Shown in pieces: positions 8,707 to 18,113 of a stretch of DNA of 64,000 nt (position 1 is its first letter; each line of letters starts with the position of its first letter). The stretch is from Bacteroidales bacterium UBA3653 (GTDB lineage: Bacteria; Bacteroidota; Bacteroidia; Bacteroidales; Paludibacteraceae): assembly GCA_002373505.1 (NCBI GenBank), contig DFKE01000014.1, forward strand, positions 186,001-250,000, read 5' to 3'. A model generated the notes under the pieces. It was given only the letters and a program-made list of their open reading frames with translations, did no database searches and was not told the DNA's origin. The position numbers and the translations under genes are program-made.

Positions 8707-8961
8707 TTACTTAGCCCTTTCGATAATTTGAGTTAAACGCCAACGCACGGTCTTGCTCAGAGGACGAGTCTCCATGATACGTACGGTATCGCCGATGCCG
8801 CACTCGTTTTTCTCGTCATGAACATGGAACTTGCGAGTTTTATTGACAAACTTGCCATAGATGGGGTGTTTCTCTTTCCATTTGACAGCGACCACGATGG
8901 TCTTCTCCATCTTATTGGAAATAACTACGCCCACGCGCTCTTTTCTAAGATTTCTTTCCAT
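8707..8961 (-). CDS. rpsQ: 30S ribosomal protein S17
   Basis: 84 residues, OB fold. RKERVGVVISNKMEKTIVVA and DTVRIMETRPLSKTVRWRL match the family. It lies 15 nt after rpmC. Confidence 0.97.
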   Translation of the reverse strand: MERNLRKERVGVVISNKMEKTIVVAVKWKEKHPIYGKFVNKTRKFHVHDEKNECGIGDTVRIMETRPLSKTVRWRLTQIIERAK

Positions 8962-8976
8962 TTCAATTGTCGTTTT

Positions 8977-9171
8977 TTACTTGTTAATTTCTCTTGCACG
9001 TAATTCAGTTGCAAGGCGAGCGATATTACGACGCGCCACCTTAATCTGCAACGGATTGTCGAGCGGAGAAATGCTGTGATTTAACTTGAGACGAACCAGC
9101 GCCTCTTTCTCTGCTGCCAGACGTTCCTGGAGTTCAGCAGTGGTTAATTCTTTAATTTCAGCTGTTTTCAT
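8977..9171 (-). CDS. rpmC: 50S ribosomal protein L29
   Basis: 64 residues, all helical. L29 lies next to the polypeptide exit tunnel, where trigger factor and SRP dock with L23. The N-terminus MKTAEIKELTTAELQERLA and RNIARLATELRARE are typical. It follows rplP by 11 nt. Confidence 0.96.
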   Translation of the reverse strand: MKTAEIKELTTAELQERLAAEKEALVRLKLNHSISPLDNPLQIKVARRNIARLATELRAREINK

Positions 9172-9182
9172 ACTCTTTTAGT

Positions 9183-9614
9183 TTACACATTTGCGGTTGC
9201 GTCGTAATCACGTCTTACGACAAATTTAGTGGTAACAGGCAGTTTCTGCGCAGCGAGACGGAGTGCCTCTTTGGCTACATCATAGCTTACGCCCTCTACC
9301 TCGAAGATAATACGACCGGGCTCCAATGGAACAACGAATCCTTCAGGAGCACCTTTACCTTTACCCATACGGACATCCAGAGGTTTCTTGGTGATAGGTT
9401 TATCCGGGAAAACGCGGATCCACACCTGTCCTTGACGTTGCATATAACGGGTAACGGCGATACGGGCAGCCTCGATTTGACGACCGGTCAACCACACGGT
9501 ACCCATACTCTTGATACCGAACGAGCCGAATGCCAATTCCTGACCGCGGTGAGCGAAGCCCTTGATGCGGCCTTTTTGGCAGCGACGGAATTTAGTTTTC
9601 TTAGGTTGTAACAT
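9183..9614 (-). CDS. rplP: 50S ribosomal protein L16
   Basis: 143 residues, near the A-site tRNA and peptidyl transferase region. MLQPKKTKFRRCQKGRIKG at the start and RMGKGKGAPEGFVVPLEPG in the middle are diagnostic. It lies 29 nt after rpsC. Confidence 0.97.
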   Translation of the reverse strand: MLQPKKTKFRRCQKGRIKGFAHRGQELAFGSFGIKSMGTVWLTGRQIEAARIAVTRYMQRQGQVWIRVFPDKPITKKPLDVRMGKGKGAPEGFVVPLEPGRIIFEVEGVSYDVAKEALRLAAQKLPVTTKFVVRRDYDATANV

Positions 9615-9643
9615 ATTGTTCTAATCTACAAATCGGTTAAACA

Positions 9644-10381
9644 TTATTGTTTTTTGTTTCGGCGGAAACCTCTGCGCTCGTCACGACCTCCACGGCGATC
9701 CATGCCGGGACGTCCTGCCTCTTGCTTCTGAGCAAAATTAGGCGCCAAGTCTTTCTTGCCATACACTTCTCCACGGCAGATCCAAACCTTCACACCGATC
9801 ACACCCACTTTGGTGATAGCGCCAACGTGGCAGTAGTCGATGTCCGCGCGGAGAGTATGGAGCGGGGTACGTCCCTCTTTGTACATCTCCTTACGTGCCA
9901 TCTCGGCTCCGTTCAGACGGCCGGATACCTGAATCTTGATACCCTCAGCGCCCATACGCATGGTGCTCTGGATAGCCATCTTCACGGCACGACGGTAAGC
10001 GATCTTGCCTTCCAACTGACGAGCGATCTTGTTAGCTACAATAGTAGCGTCCAGTTCCGGACGTTTAACCTCGTAGATATTGATCTGAACGTCTTGTTTG
10101 GTGATTTTCTGGAGTTCCTTCTTCAATTTGTCAACCTCTTCTCCACCTTTTCCGATGATATAACCGGGGCGAGCGGTGCAGATAGTAACAGTCACAAGTT
10201 TCAGAGTTCTTTCGATAACGATACGGGAAATACTAGCCTCTGCGAGACGTGCGTTGAGGTACTCGCGAATTTTGCTATCCTCCAGCAGCGTATCTCCGTA
10301 ATTCTTGCCTCCAAACCAGTTGGAGTCCCAACCGCGGACAATGCCCAGACGGTTTGCTATAGGATTAATTTTCTGTCCCAT
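9644..10381 (-). CDS. rpsC: 30S ribosomal protein S3
   Basis: 245 residues. S3 forms part of the mRNA entry channel. The type-2 KH domain (RPGYIIGKGGEEVDKLKKEL, residues ~60-100) and the C domain are complete. A basic, Gly/Arg-rich tail (RPGMDRRGGRDERRGFRRNK) ends the protein. It lies 6 nt after rplV. Confidence 0.97.
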   Translation of the reverse strand: MGQKINPIANRLGIVRGWDSNWFGGKNYGDTLLEDSKIREYLNARLAEASISRIVIERTLKLVTVTICTARPGYIIGKGGEEVDKLKKELQKITKQDVQINIYEVKRPELDATIVANKIARQLEGKIAYRRAVKMAIQSTMRMGAEGIKIQVSGRLNGAEMARKEMYKEGRTPLHTLRADIDYCHVGAITKVGVIGVKVWICRGEVYGKKDLAPNFAQKQEAGRPGMDRRGGRDERRGFRRNKKQ

Positions 10382-10387
10382 AATAAA

Positions 10388-10795
10388 TTACTTTTCAGCG
10401 TTAGTATTTTTAGTATCTACAAATATCGTAACGTGGTTTGAACGTTTGCGGATGCGATAAGCACGACCCTGAGGAGCGGGCAGCATACGCTTGATCATCA
10501 TTCCGCCGTCAACCATGATTTGCGTTACGTAGAGAGTTTCGTCCTCTGCTTTCTTACCGGTTTTTACTTCCCAGTTAGCGATAGCAGATTTCAGGAGTTT
10601 CTCGAGTGCACGGCTTGCCTCACGTGTGGAGAAATGCAGCGCACCGAGTGCACGGTTCACTTCCATGCCGCGTACCATGTCTGCAACGAGACGCATCTTA
10701 CGCGGGCTGGTAGGAATATTATTGGCTTTGGCGAAGTACTGCTCTTTACGAGCGGCCTTCATTGCCTCTGCGCTATTATGTTTTCTTGCACCCAT
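10388..10795 (-). CDS. rplV: 50S ribosomal protein L22
   Basis: 135 residues. Its beta-hairpin lines the exit tunnel (MMIKRMLPAPQGRAYRIRKR). The N-terminal SPRKMRLVADMVRGMEVNRA is conserved. No tunnel-loop deletion of the macrolide-resistance type is apparent by eye. Confidence 0.97.
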   Translation of the reverse strand: MGARKHNSAEAMKAARKEQYFAKANNIPTSPRKMRLVADMVRGMEVNRALGALHFSTREASRALEKLLKSAIANWEVKTGKKAEDETLYVTQIMVDGGMMIKRMLPAPQGRAYRIRKRSNHVTIFVDTKNTNAEK

Positions 10796-10834
10796 TTTAA
10801 TCTGGAATTTTAAATGTTAATTGATTTCAATGGA

Positions 10835-11104
10835 TTACTTCTTGTTATTGCCCGAGTGGCCGCGGAAGGTACGTGTAGGAGCGAACTCGCCGAGTTTGTG
10901 TCCAACCATGTTCTCCGTGATATACACAGGAATAAACTTGTTTCCATTGTGAACTGCAATTGTGTGACCTACAAAGTCAGGGGAGATCATTGATGCGCGG
11001 CTCCAGGTCTTGATAACTTCTTTTTTACCAGCCTCATTCATAGCCAACACCTTGTCTTCCAACTTAACGTTGATAAACGGTCCTTTTTTCAATGAACGAC
11101 TCAT
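10835..11104 (-). CDS. rpsS: 30S ribosomal protein S19
   Basis: 89 residues, in the 30S head next to S13. MSRSLKKGPFINVKLEDKV and the C-terminal HKLGEFAPTRTFRGHSGNNK are diagnostic. It lies 23 nt after rplB. Confidence 0.97.
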   Translation of the reverse strand: MSRSLKKGPFINVKLEDKVLAMNEAGKKEVIKTWSRASMISPDFVGHTIAVHNGNKFIPVYITENMVGHKLGEFAPTRTFRGHSGNNKK

Positions 11105-11127
11105 AATGTTACTTTGACTTTAATAGG

Positions 11128-11952
11128 TTATTTTTTACGTCTTTCTATAATGTATTGGTTGCTCTGGTTCTTCGGGTGACGTGTCTTGTATCCCTTAGCG
11201 AGCAGACCCTTACGGCTACGTGGATGGCCACCGGACTGACGTCCTTCACCACCACCCATTGGGTGATCTACAGGGTTCATTACTACGCCACGGTTACGCG
11301 GACGGCGACCGAGCCAGCGGCTACGACCTGCTTTACCCGATTTCTCCAGTGCGTGGTCGGAGTTTCCTACTACACCCACAGTAGCCTTGCAAGCTGCGAG
11401 CACTTTGCGGAGCTCACCTGAAGGCAGTTTGATGATAGCATACTTATCCTCACGGCTCGACAACTGAGCGAACGTACCGGCGGAACGTACCATGCAGGCA
11501 CCTTGTCCCGGACGAAGCTCGATGTTGTGGATCAGAGTTCCCAGAGGAATTACCGACATCGGCAGTGCATTTCCAACTTCAGGAGCAGCGTTCTCTCCCG
11601 ACATTACAGTTTGACCTACTTGCAGTCCATTCGGTGCAAGGATATAGCGCTTTTCTCCATCAGCATAGAACAGGAGAGCGATGCGAGCCGAGCGGTTCGG
11701 ATCGTACTCGATAGTCTTAACTACTGCGGGAACACCATCTTTGTTGCGCTTGAAGTCAATTACACGATACTTCTGTTTGTGACCACCACCGATGTAGCGC
11801 ATCGTCATTTTACCGACGTTGTTGCGTCCACCGGTTTTGGTTTTACCAAACACAAGCGATTTCTCAGGAGCGCTCGCGGTAATTGTCTCGAACGCACCTA
11901 TAACTTTGTGTCTTTGCCCCGGTGTTGTGGGCTTTAATTTACGTACAGCCAT
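11128..11952 (-). CDS. rplB: 50S ribosomal protein L2
   Basis: 274 residues, full length. L2 is needed for subunit joining and peptidyl transfer. The conserved histidine loop NPVDHPMGGGEGRQSGGHPR near the C-terminus is intact. It starts 2 nt after rplW ends. Confidence 0.97.
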   Translation of the reverse strand: MAVRKLKPTTPGQRHKVIGAFETITASAPEKSLVFGKTKTGGRNNVGKMTMRYIGGGHKQKYRVIDFKRNKDGVPAVVKTIEYDPNRSARIALLFYADGEKRYILAPNGLQVGQTVMSGENAAPEVGNALPMSVIPLGTLIHNIELRPGQGACMVRSAGTFAQLSSREDKYAIIKLPSGELRKVLAACKATVGVVGNSDHALEKSGKAGRSRWLGRRPRNRGVVMNPVDHPMGGGEGRQSGGHPRSRKGLLAKGYKTRHPKNQSNQYIIERRKK

Positions 11953-11954
11953 TT

Positions 11955-12245
11955 TTAGATATTGCTATAAAAATCAATTGTTTCACCTTCGGCCAGTGTT
12001 ACGATAGCTTTTTTGTAAGCCTGCTGTGCGCCGCGGAGCAGACCGGACTTGGTCCAGCGCTGTTTTACCTTCGGAGCACGGATCAGTGTGTTTACATCCG
12101 TAACCTGAACGTTGTACATTTCTTCTACCGCTTTCTTAATCTCAACTTTGTTGGCATTGCGAGCTACGACGAAACCATAACGGTTCAGTTTCTCGCCGGC
12201 GGCGGTCATCTTCTCAGTGACGATTGGTTTAATAATAATTGCCAT
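11955..12245 (-). CDS. rplW: 50S ribosomal protein L23
   Basis: 96 residues. L23 is the exit-tunnel docking site for trigger factor and SRP. MAIIIKPIVTEKMTAAGEKL and NKVEIKKAVEEMYNVQVTDV are typical. It lies 12 nt after rplD. Confidence 0.96.
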   Translation of the reverse strand: MAIIIKPIVTEKMTAAGEKLNRYGFVVARNANKVEIKKAVEEMYNVQVTDVNTLIRAPKVKQRWTKSGLLRGAQQAYKKAIVTLAEGETIDFYSNI

Positions 12246-12257
12246 AATTCTACCTCC

Positions 12258-12887
12258 TTATGCGTTAAAAGTTGCCTCGATAGCAGCAGCCGAAGCCTCT
12301 GTCAGCACTACTACATTCGAGTTCATAATAGTGTAGGTATTGAGCTCGTTGACGTTCACTACGTTCACGCGCTGGATATTAGCGGCGGACTTGCGAGCGT
12401 TGAGGTTTGCGTCTGCGATAACGAAGAGCACTTTCTTACCGGCAACCTGGAGAGCGTTCAGAACCTCTACCATAGCTTTGGTTTTCGGTGCCTCGAAATT
12501 GAGAGCGTCCAATACGAGCAATTCATTTTGTTTTGCGCGAAGCGAAAGAGCGGACTTGCGAGCCAGCTGTTTTACTTTCTTGTTCAGCTTGAAATCATAG
12601 TCGCGGGGTACCGGACCGAAAATCGTACCACCACCTACGCGAACCGGCGATTTCAGGTCACCCGGACGAGCGCCACCGCCGCCTTTCTGGCGACCGAGTT
12701 TGCGGGTCGAGTGAGCGTTCTCGCTACGCTGTTTTGCTTTTGCTGTGCCTTGGCGCTGTGCTGCCAAGAACTGCTTAACGTCCAAGTAGATAGCATGGTC
12801 GTTAGGCTCGATTGCGAAGATGGCGTCATTGAGAGCGATCTTCTTTCCGGTCTCTTTACCGGCTTGATTCAAAATACTAAGTTCCAT
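12258..12887 (-). CDS. rplD: 50S ribosomal protein L4
   Basis: 209 residues. The long loop reaching the exit tunnel is present (RKLGRQKGGGGARPGDLKSP). In E. coli L4 represses the S10 operon; the 119-nt rpsJ-rplC spacer here shows no obvious counterpart of that leader. It lies 6 nt after rplC. Confidence 0.96.
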   Translation of the reverse strand: MELSILNQAGKETGKKIALNDAIFAIEPNDHAIYLDVKQFLAAQRQGTAKAKQRSENAHSTRKLGRQKGGGGARPGDLKSPVRVGGGTIFGPVPRDYDFKLNKKVKQLARKSALSLRAKQNELLVLDALNFEAPKTKAMVEVLNALQVAGKKVLFVIADANLNARKSAANIQRVNVVNVNELNTYTIMNSNVVVLTEASAAAIEATFNA

Positions 12888-12893
12888 AACTAA

Positions 12894-13511
12894 TTACTTG
12901 TTGATAATGACGATTGAGTTTTTAGCACCCGGTACAGATCCCTTGACCATGATCAAGTTGTACTCGGGAATTACTTTCAGTACGACGAGGTTCTGGACCG
13001 TAACGCGGTCTCCACCCATCTGTCCCGCCATGCGGGTACCCGGGAAGATACGGCTCGGGTAAGCACAAGCACCTACCGAACCCGGAGCGCGGAGACGGTC
13101 GTCCTGACCGTGAGTGCTCTGACCCACACCGCCGAAGCCATGACGTTTAACGACACCTTGGAAACCGTGGCCCTTGCTGGTTCCGATAACGTCAACGTAC
13201 ATGCCCTCCTCGAAGAGGTCTGCAGCTGTGATTGTTTGTCCCAGAGCCAGTTCTCCGTCGAACTCGAACTCTGCTAAGTGGCGCATGGGCTCTACGCCTG
13301 CGGCCTTGAAATGGCCTGCTTCGGCCTTGTTGGTGTGTTTCTCGCTCTTGTGCATAAAGCCGATCTGGGCTGCTGCATAACCGTCTTTCTCAACGGTCTT
13401 GAGCTGAGTCACTACGCAAGGACCAGCCTCAATAACGGTGCACGGGATGTTTTTGCCGTCGGCACCAAAGACGGAAGTCATTCCGATCTTTTTTCCTAAT
13501 AAACCTGGCAT
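12894..13511 (-). CDS. rplC: 50S ribosomal protein L3
   Basis: 205 residues. MPGLLGKKIGMTSVFGADG at the start and the extended loop KGHGFQGVVKRHGFGGVGQS that approaches the peptidyl transferase centre are diagnostic. The Gln in the loop is the site methylated in E. coli L3. A 119-nt spacer with a CTAG-type array separates it from rpsJ. Confidence 0.97.
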   Translation of the reverse strand: MPGLLGKKIGMTSVFGADGKNIPCTVIEAGPCVVTQLKTVEKDGYAAAQIGFMHKSEKHTNKAEAGHFKAAGVEPMRHLAEFEFDGELALGQTITAADLFEEGMYVDVIGTSKGHGFQGVVKRHGFGGVGQSTHGQDDRLRAPGSVGACAYPSRIFPGTRMAGQMGGDRVTVQNLVVLKVIPEYNLIMVKGSVPGAKNSIVIINK

Positions 13512-13575
13512 TGTTGCTTAGTTTTTAATAATTGTTAATTAATCATTGCCTGCGTTCTCGCCTTCGGGTTGACCT

Positions 13576-13599
13576 CTAGTGTCCTAGGATCCTAGTTTA
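13576..13599. repeat. 8-bp tandem array with CTAG core, 3 units
   Basis: Units CTAGTGTC, CTAGGATC and CTAGTTTA follow one another in the rpsJ-rplC spacer. The core CTAG is shared and the last four bases vary, as in the arrays at 16314 and 32239. Confidence 0.75.
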
Positions 13600-13630
13600 T
13601 CACTCTCCGAAGGAAACGCTTGGGCGTTCA

Positions 13631-13936
13631 TCAAACCTTGATCTCTACTTCCACACCCGATGCAAGCTCCAGCTTCATCAGTGCCTCTACGGTTTTGTTG
13701 TTGCTGTTGTAGATGTCAATCAAGCGCTTGTAGCTCGCCAACTCGAATTGCTCGCGGCTTTTCTTGTTAACGAAGGTCGAGCGGTTCACCGTGAAGATAC
13801 GTTTGTGCGTCGGCAGTGGAATAGGACCACTTACTACAGCACCCGTAGCTTTAACGGTCTTGACGATCTTCTCTGCAGACTTGTCAACCAAAGTATGGTC
13901 GAAAGACTTCAGTTTGATACGAATTTTTTGACTCAT
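13631..13936 (-). CDS. rpsJ: 30S ribosomal protein S10
   Basis: 101 residues, full length. In E. coli S10 (NusE) also works in antitermination. MSQKIRIKLKSFDHTLVDKS and GPIPLPTHKRIFTVNRSTFV are conserved. A 221-nt spacer separates it from fusA; no tuf gene lies between them, the arrangement known from Bacteroidota. Confidence 0.97.
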   Translation of the reverse strand: MSQKIRIKLKSFDHTLVDKSAEKIVKTVKATGAVVSGPIPLPTHKRIFTVNRSTFVNKKSREQFELASYKRLIDIYNSNNKTVEALMKLELASGVEVEIKV

Positions 13937-14157
13937 AATAAATAATACTGTTTTATTTTGTTAATACTTCGCAGAGCGCAGATAACCTTAAGAGTCATTT
14001 GCTAAGATGACCCGCGCCCCGCAGGGTTAATTTTTCGCCGTACCTATATCCACACGCATGTGTGTACGTGTACGTTCCTTATTTTATTTTTATTTCGGGT
14101 TCCGATATTCCGACATACCGGGTTAGCGATATATCGGATTATCGGGATTCCGTTTTT

Positions 14158-16272
14158 TCAGACTAAGTCCACGCGGCCGCCTACTTCTGTCAGCACGGCT
14201 TTTGCGATAGACGAGCTTACTGCCTCGTAGTGGCTGAACTCCATGGAGCTCGTTGCACGTCCGGAGGTGATGGTACGCAGAGCGGTTACATAACCGAACA
14301 TCTCTGCCAACGGTACTTTCGCCTTCACGATACGTGCGCCGGTGCGGCTGGTGTCCATACCCTCTACCTGTCCACGACGTTTGTTGAGGTCGCCGATGAC
14401 ATCACCCATAGACTCTTCCGGAGTAACGACCTCCACTTTCATGATAGGCTCCATGAGTACAGGTTTAGCCTTTGCGCAAGCCTCTTTGAACGCCATCTGC
14501 GCAGCGATCTCGAAGGACAGCTGGTCAGAGTCAACGGGGTGGAAGCTACCATCCATGAGGGTTACTTTGAGGCTGTCGAGCGGATAGCCGGCGAGAACAC
14601 CGTTCTTCATAGCTACCTCGAAGCCCTTCTGTACCGACGGGATATACTCCTTAGGTACGTTACCGCCCTTGACGATATCTTCGAACTGAAGACCTCCGGG
14701 GAAGTCAGCGTCTGCCGGCTCAACGCGAACGATGATGTCAGCGAACTTACCACGACCACCGGATTGTTTCTTATAAACCTCACGCAGCTCTACCGGAGCA
14801 GAGATAGCCTCGCGGTATGCCACCTGCGGACGGCCCTGGTTACACTCTACCTTGAACTCACGTTTCAGACGGTCAATGATGATCTCCAGGTGAAGCTCAC
14901 CCATACCGGAGATCACAGTCTGTCCGGTCTGCTCGTCGGTCTTAACGGTAAAGGTAGGATCCTCCTCTGCGAGTTTGGCAAGACCTACACCCAGTTTGTC
15001 GAGGTCAGCCTGGCTCTTCGGCTCTACAGAGATACCGATCACCGGTGCAGGGAACTCGATTGCCTCGAGTACGATAGGCTTGTTCTCATCGCAGAGCGTA
15101 TCGCCCGTGCGTATATCCTTAAATCCTACGCCCGCGCCTATGTCGCCCGCGAGAATCGTCTCAACAGGGTTCTGGTGGTTGGAGTGCATCTGGAAGATAC
15201 GACTGATACGCTCTTTCTTGCCCGAACGGGGGTTGTAAACGTAGGAACCTGCATCCAGGTGACCCGAATAAACACGGAAGTAGCACAGACGGCCTACATA
15301 CGGATCGGTAGCGATCTTGAAGGCGAGTGCGCACAACGGATCTTGATCATCCGGATGACGAACCTCTTCTGCGTCGGTGTTCGGGTTGGTACCGTTGATC
15401 ACCGGAGTATCCAGCGGGCTCGGCAGGTAAGCGCAGACAGCGTCAAGCATGGTCTGCACACCTTTGTTCTTGAAGGACGAACCGCAGATTACCGGGAAGA
15501 TCTTCATGGCGAGGGTACCCTTGCGGATTGCTACGCGGATCTCATCCTCAGTGATGGTCGAAGGATCGTCGAAATATTTCTCCATGAGAACGTCGTCGAA
15601 CTCGGATACCGTCTCCAGCATCTTGTCGCGCCACTCCTCAGCCTCAGCAACGAGGTTAGCAGGAATCTCTTCCTCAACGTACTCAGCGCCCATGGTCTCG
15701 TCGTGCCAGAGGATAGCTTTCATCTTCACGAGGTCAACGACACCCTTGAAGGTCTCCTCAGCGCCGACAGGGATCTGGATAGGACACGGAGTTGCACCTA
15801 ATACCTCTTTGATCTGACGTACTACATCGAAGAAGTTGGCACCGGAGCGGTCCATCTTGTTGACATAGCACAGACGCGGCACATTGTATTTGTCAGCCTG
15901 ACGCCATACGGTCTCGGACTGCGGCTGTACGCCACCCACCGAACAGAGGGCCATGACCGCACCATCAAGGATACGGAGCGAACGCTCCACCTCTACTGTG
16001 AAGTCTACGTGCCCCGGAGTGTCGATCAGGTTGATCTTGTATTTGTTACCTGCATAGTTCCAATAGGTGGTAGTTGCCGCGGAAGTGATAGTGATACCGC
16101 GCTCCTGCTCCTGAACCATCCAGTCCATCGTAGCAGCACCATCATGTACCTCACCGATTTTATGAGTAAGACCCGTGTAGAACAGGATACGCTCCGAAGT
16201 CGTGGTCTTACCGGCATCGATGTGAGCCATGATACCGATGTTACGGTTTAATTTTAAATCGTGTTTTGCCAT
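14158..16272 (-). CDS. fusA: Elongation factor G
   Basis: 704 residues, full length. EF-G drives translocation and, with RRF, ribosome recycling. The GTPase motifs are intact: G1 AHIDAGKTTTSERI, G3 DTPGHVDFT and G4 NKMDRSGA; domains II-V follow, with GRGKFADIIVRVEP in domain IV. It lies 71 nt after rpsG. The long reading frame on the opposite strand (14230-15801) is a shadow. Confidence 0.98.
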   Translation of the reverse strand: MAKHDLKLNRNIGIMAHIDAGKTTTSERILFYTGLTHKIGEVHDGAATMDWMVQEQERGITITSAATTTYWNYAGNKYKINLIDTPGHVDFTVEVERSLRILDGAVMALCSVGGVQPQSETVWRQADKYNVPRLCYVNKMDRSGANFFDVVRQIKEVLGATPCPIQIPVGAEETFKGVVDLVKMKAILWHDETMGAEYVEEEIPANLVAEAEEWRDKMLETVSEFDDVLMEKYFDDPSTITEDEIRVAIRKGTLAMKIFPVICGSSFKNKGVQTMLDAVCAYLPSPLDTPVINGTNPNTDAEEVRHPDDQDPLCALAFKIATDPYVGRLCYFRVYSGHLDAGSYVYNPRSGKKERISRIFQMHSNHQNPVETILAGDIGAGVGFKDIRTGDTLCDENKPIVLEAIEFPAPVIGISVEPKSQADLDKLGVGLAKLAEEDPTFTVKTDEQTGQTVISGMGELHLEIIIDRLKREFKVECNQGRPQVAYREAISAPVELREVYKKQSGGRGKFADIIVRVEPADADFPGGLQFEDIVKGGNVPKEYIPSVQKGFEVAMKNGVLAGYPLDSLKVTLMDGSFHPVDSDQLSFEIAAQMAFKEACAKAKPVLMEPIMKVEVVTPEESMGDVIGDLNKRRGQVEGMDTSRTGARIVKAKVPLAEMFGYVTALRTITSGRATSSMEFSHYEAVSSSIAKAVLTEVGGRVDLV

Positions 16273-16313
16273 TTGTTTATTGTTTCAATCTTTTTTGTTT
16301 CAATCCAGGGTTC

Positions 16314-16347
16314 CTAGGCGTCCTAGGGCTCCTAGGGTCCTAGTTAG
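16314..16347. repeat. 8-9-bp tandem array with CTAG core at the rpsG stop
   Basis: On the plus strand the units are CTAGGCGTC, CTAGGGCTC, CTAGGGTC and CTAGTTAG. The rpsG stop codon (TTA at 16344-16346) lies inside the last unit, so in the coding direction every unit after the stop carries a further TAG. It fills about half of the 71-nt spacer to fusA. Confidence 0.8.
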
Positions 16348-16820
16348 AATCTGAAGTGTGCGAATGCGCGGTTAGCCTCAGCCATGCGGTGCATATCCTC
16401 CTTACGTTTGAAGGCGCCACCCTGGTTGTTATAGGCATCCATGATCTCAGCCGCCAGTTTCTCAGCCATCGAGTGGCCGCCACGCTTGCGAGCGAAGGCG
16501 ATCATATTCTTCATTGCGATAGACTCCTTACGGTCTGCACGGATCTCGGTCGGCACCTGGAAGGTAGCACCACCGATACGCTTCGATTTAACCTCTACTA
16601 ACGGAGTGATGTTGTCCAGAGCCTGCTTCCAGATCTCGAGAGCCGACTTCTCCTCACTCTTCATTTTTGCATCTACAACGCCGAGAGCGCCATAGAACAC
16701 TGAATACGCGGTATTTTTCTTACCGTCAAGCATGAGGTGGTTCACAAATTTAGCCACCATTACTTCGCCATACACGGGATCCGGCAGGATCACACGTTTT
16801 GTTGGTTTTGCTTTTCTCAT
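16344..16820 (-). CDS. rpsG: 30S ribosomal protein S7
   Basis: 158 residues. S7 nucleates the 30S head and contacts the E-site tRNA. KRVILPDPVYGEVMVAKFVN and GGATFQVPTEIRADRKESIA are typical, and it ends MAEANRAFAHFRF. It lies 157 nt after rpsL; the stop codon opens a CTAG array. Confidence 0.97.
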   Translation of the reverse strand: MRKAKPTKRVILPDPVYGEVMVAKFVNHLMLDGKKNTAYSVFYGALGVVDAKMKSEEKSALEIWKQALDNITPLVEVKSKRIGGATFQVPTEIRADRKESIAMKNMIAFARKRGGHSMAEKLAAEIMDAYNNQGGAFKRKEDMHRMAEANRAFAHFRF

Positions 16821-16871
16821 TGTTTCAATTGATTTTAATTTTGGTTGTCGATTACTTCAGTAGTTTCGCCC

Positions 16872-16900
16872 AATTCGTAATTTCGTTATTCGTCATTCGG
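16872..16900. repeat. 7-8-bp tandem array in the rpsL-rpsG spacer
   Basis: Units AATTCGT, AATTTCGT, TATTCGT and CATTCGG. The unit sequence resembles the AATTCGT array after smpB at 39921. Confidence 0.7.
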
Positions 16901-16977
16901 CTAGCCGCTTACTCAACCCTCAACCCATTGTTTCGTCCCAAATATGGAACATTTAGTTAGTTAATTAAAAGAGCTTA

Positions 16978-17358
16978 TTACTTCTTAGCTTTCGGACGCT
17001 TAGCTCCGTATTTGGAGCGGCGTTGGAGGCGGTTAGCAACACCGGCAGTATCCAATGTACCGCGAACGATGTGGTAACGAACACCCGGCAGGTCTTTCAC
17101 ACGGCCGCCACGTACCATTACGATACTGTGCTCCTGCAAGTTGTGTCCCTCTCCGGGGATGTAAGCGTTGACTTCCTTTGCGTTGGTCAGACGAACACGT
17201 GCGACCTTACGCATTGCGGAGTTAGGTTTCTTCGGGGTGGTTGTGTAAACACGTACACAAACGCCACGACGCTGCGGACAGCTGTCAAGAGCCGGGCTCT
17301 TCGATTTGTCCACCAGTTCTGCTCTTCCTTTTCTAACTAATTGTTGAATTGTAGGCAT
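16978..17358 (-). CDS. rpsL: 30S ribosomal protein S12
   Basis: 126 residues, first gene of the operon. S12 guards decoding accuracy. The segments TTPKKPNSAMRKVARVRL and RGGRVKDLPGVRYHIVRG are wild type at the lysines whose change gives streptomycin resistance in other bacteria. The start is 90-odd nt downstream of the promoter at 17455-17486. Confidence 0.97.
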   Translation of the reverse strand: MPTIQQLVRKGRAELVDKSKSPALDSCPQRRGVCVRVYTTTPKKPNSAMRKVARVRLTNAKEVNAYIPGEGHNLQEHSIVMVRGGRVKDLPGVRYHIVRGTLDTAGVANRLQRRSKYGAKRPKAKK

Positions 17359-17454
17359 TTTGTTGTTTGTTAATTAATGATTGTTACTAAAATATTCCAT
17401 GCTTATTTCTTATACGCGTAGGCACATGAGGCACAGTTCGCGCGAAAAAGCCTG

Positions 17455-17486
17455 CAAAAGTACTGCTTTTTTTTGACATGACCAAA
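17455..17486 (-). promoter_or_regulatory. Promoter of the ribosomal operon
   Basis: Read on the minus strand: TTTG at 17486-17483, a 20-bp spacer containing an A-tract and GCAG, then TACTTTTG at 17462-17455. This is the Bacteroidota -33/-7 pattern with exact spacing. It predicts a leader of roughly 90 nt before rpsL. Confidence 0.85.
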
Positions 17487-17774
17487 TATTTTTCAAAGAA
17501 AATGCAAAAAATCTTCATTTTTCATCGTTTTGTGCAATATAGTTAGCATTTTTGCTTCCGTTTCAGTCTCCATTTTCTCTTTTTCCAAGGCGTTGTTTAT
17601 AGCCTCCAATAATGCCTCTTTCGCCACCGAGAGATGAGCGAGAGATGAGCGAGAGAAGAGCGACTGAAAATATGGGGTGTTTTTTTGCAAAAAAAGTGCG
17701 AAAAACATGGAATGAAAATAAAAAAATGCGGTTTTTGCTGATTTTTTGGTTCTTTGTAAGCGCGTGAAATACAA

Positions 17775-18113
17775 GCAGTTACAGTTGTTTTACAGTAACA
17801 AAGTCTAGGACTCCTCTACAACGCACTAACGATCGTCCGCTAATGCGCCTTTTCCAGAGTCATTTTTGGGAGTTAGGGAGGAGGCCCCCAACCCCCTGAA
17901 GGGGGAGAGAGGAGGTCGGGAATTAGGGAGTGAGGGAGTGAGGGATTAGAGAGGAGGGAATTTCAAAACGTTTCGAAAAAAGAAATACAACCTTCATTAC
18001 AATATTACAACTTATTCATTTTAAATGACTTATACGTATGTTTGAAAATAAAGAACATTTATATTATGTTGTAAAACATTTCGTTTTATGTTCGCGCGTT
18101 CATTATTTATGAG
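17775..18113. other. Gene-free spacer between the ribosomal operon and the secreted protein genes
   Basis: No supported gene. It contains a GC-rich palindromic element near 17889-17915 (five C, CTGAA, five G) related to the dispersed element described at 30308, and short repeats of the type GTGAGGGA at 17930-17950. The rest is AT-rich. A frame of 93 codons at 17493-17774 on the minus strand overlaps the rpsL promoter and is not believed. Confidence 0.6.

Noticed and set aside
14230..15801. 523-codon open frame on the plus strand
   Set aside because: It is antisense to fusA over its whole length, has no recognisable domain and no promoter; long antisense frames are expected over conserved, GC-balanced genes.
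16978..17358. Streptomycin-resistance changes in S12
   Set aside because: Both lysines concerned (in TPKKPNSA and RVKDLPG) are wild type.
17493..17774. 93-codon minus-strand frame upstream of rpsL
   Set aside because: It contains a short repeat (GAGATGAGC) and lies just ahead of the rpsL promoter without its own start signals; no similarity recognised.
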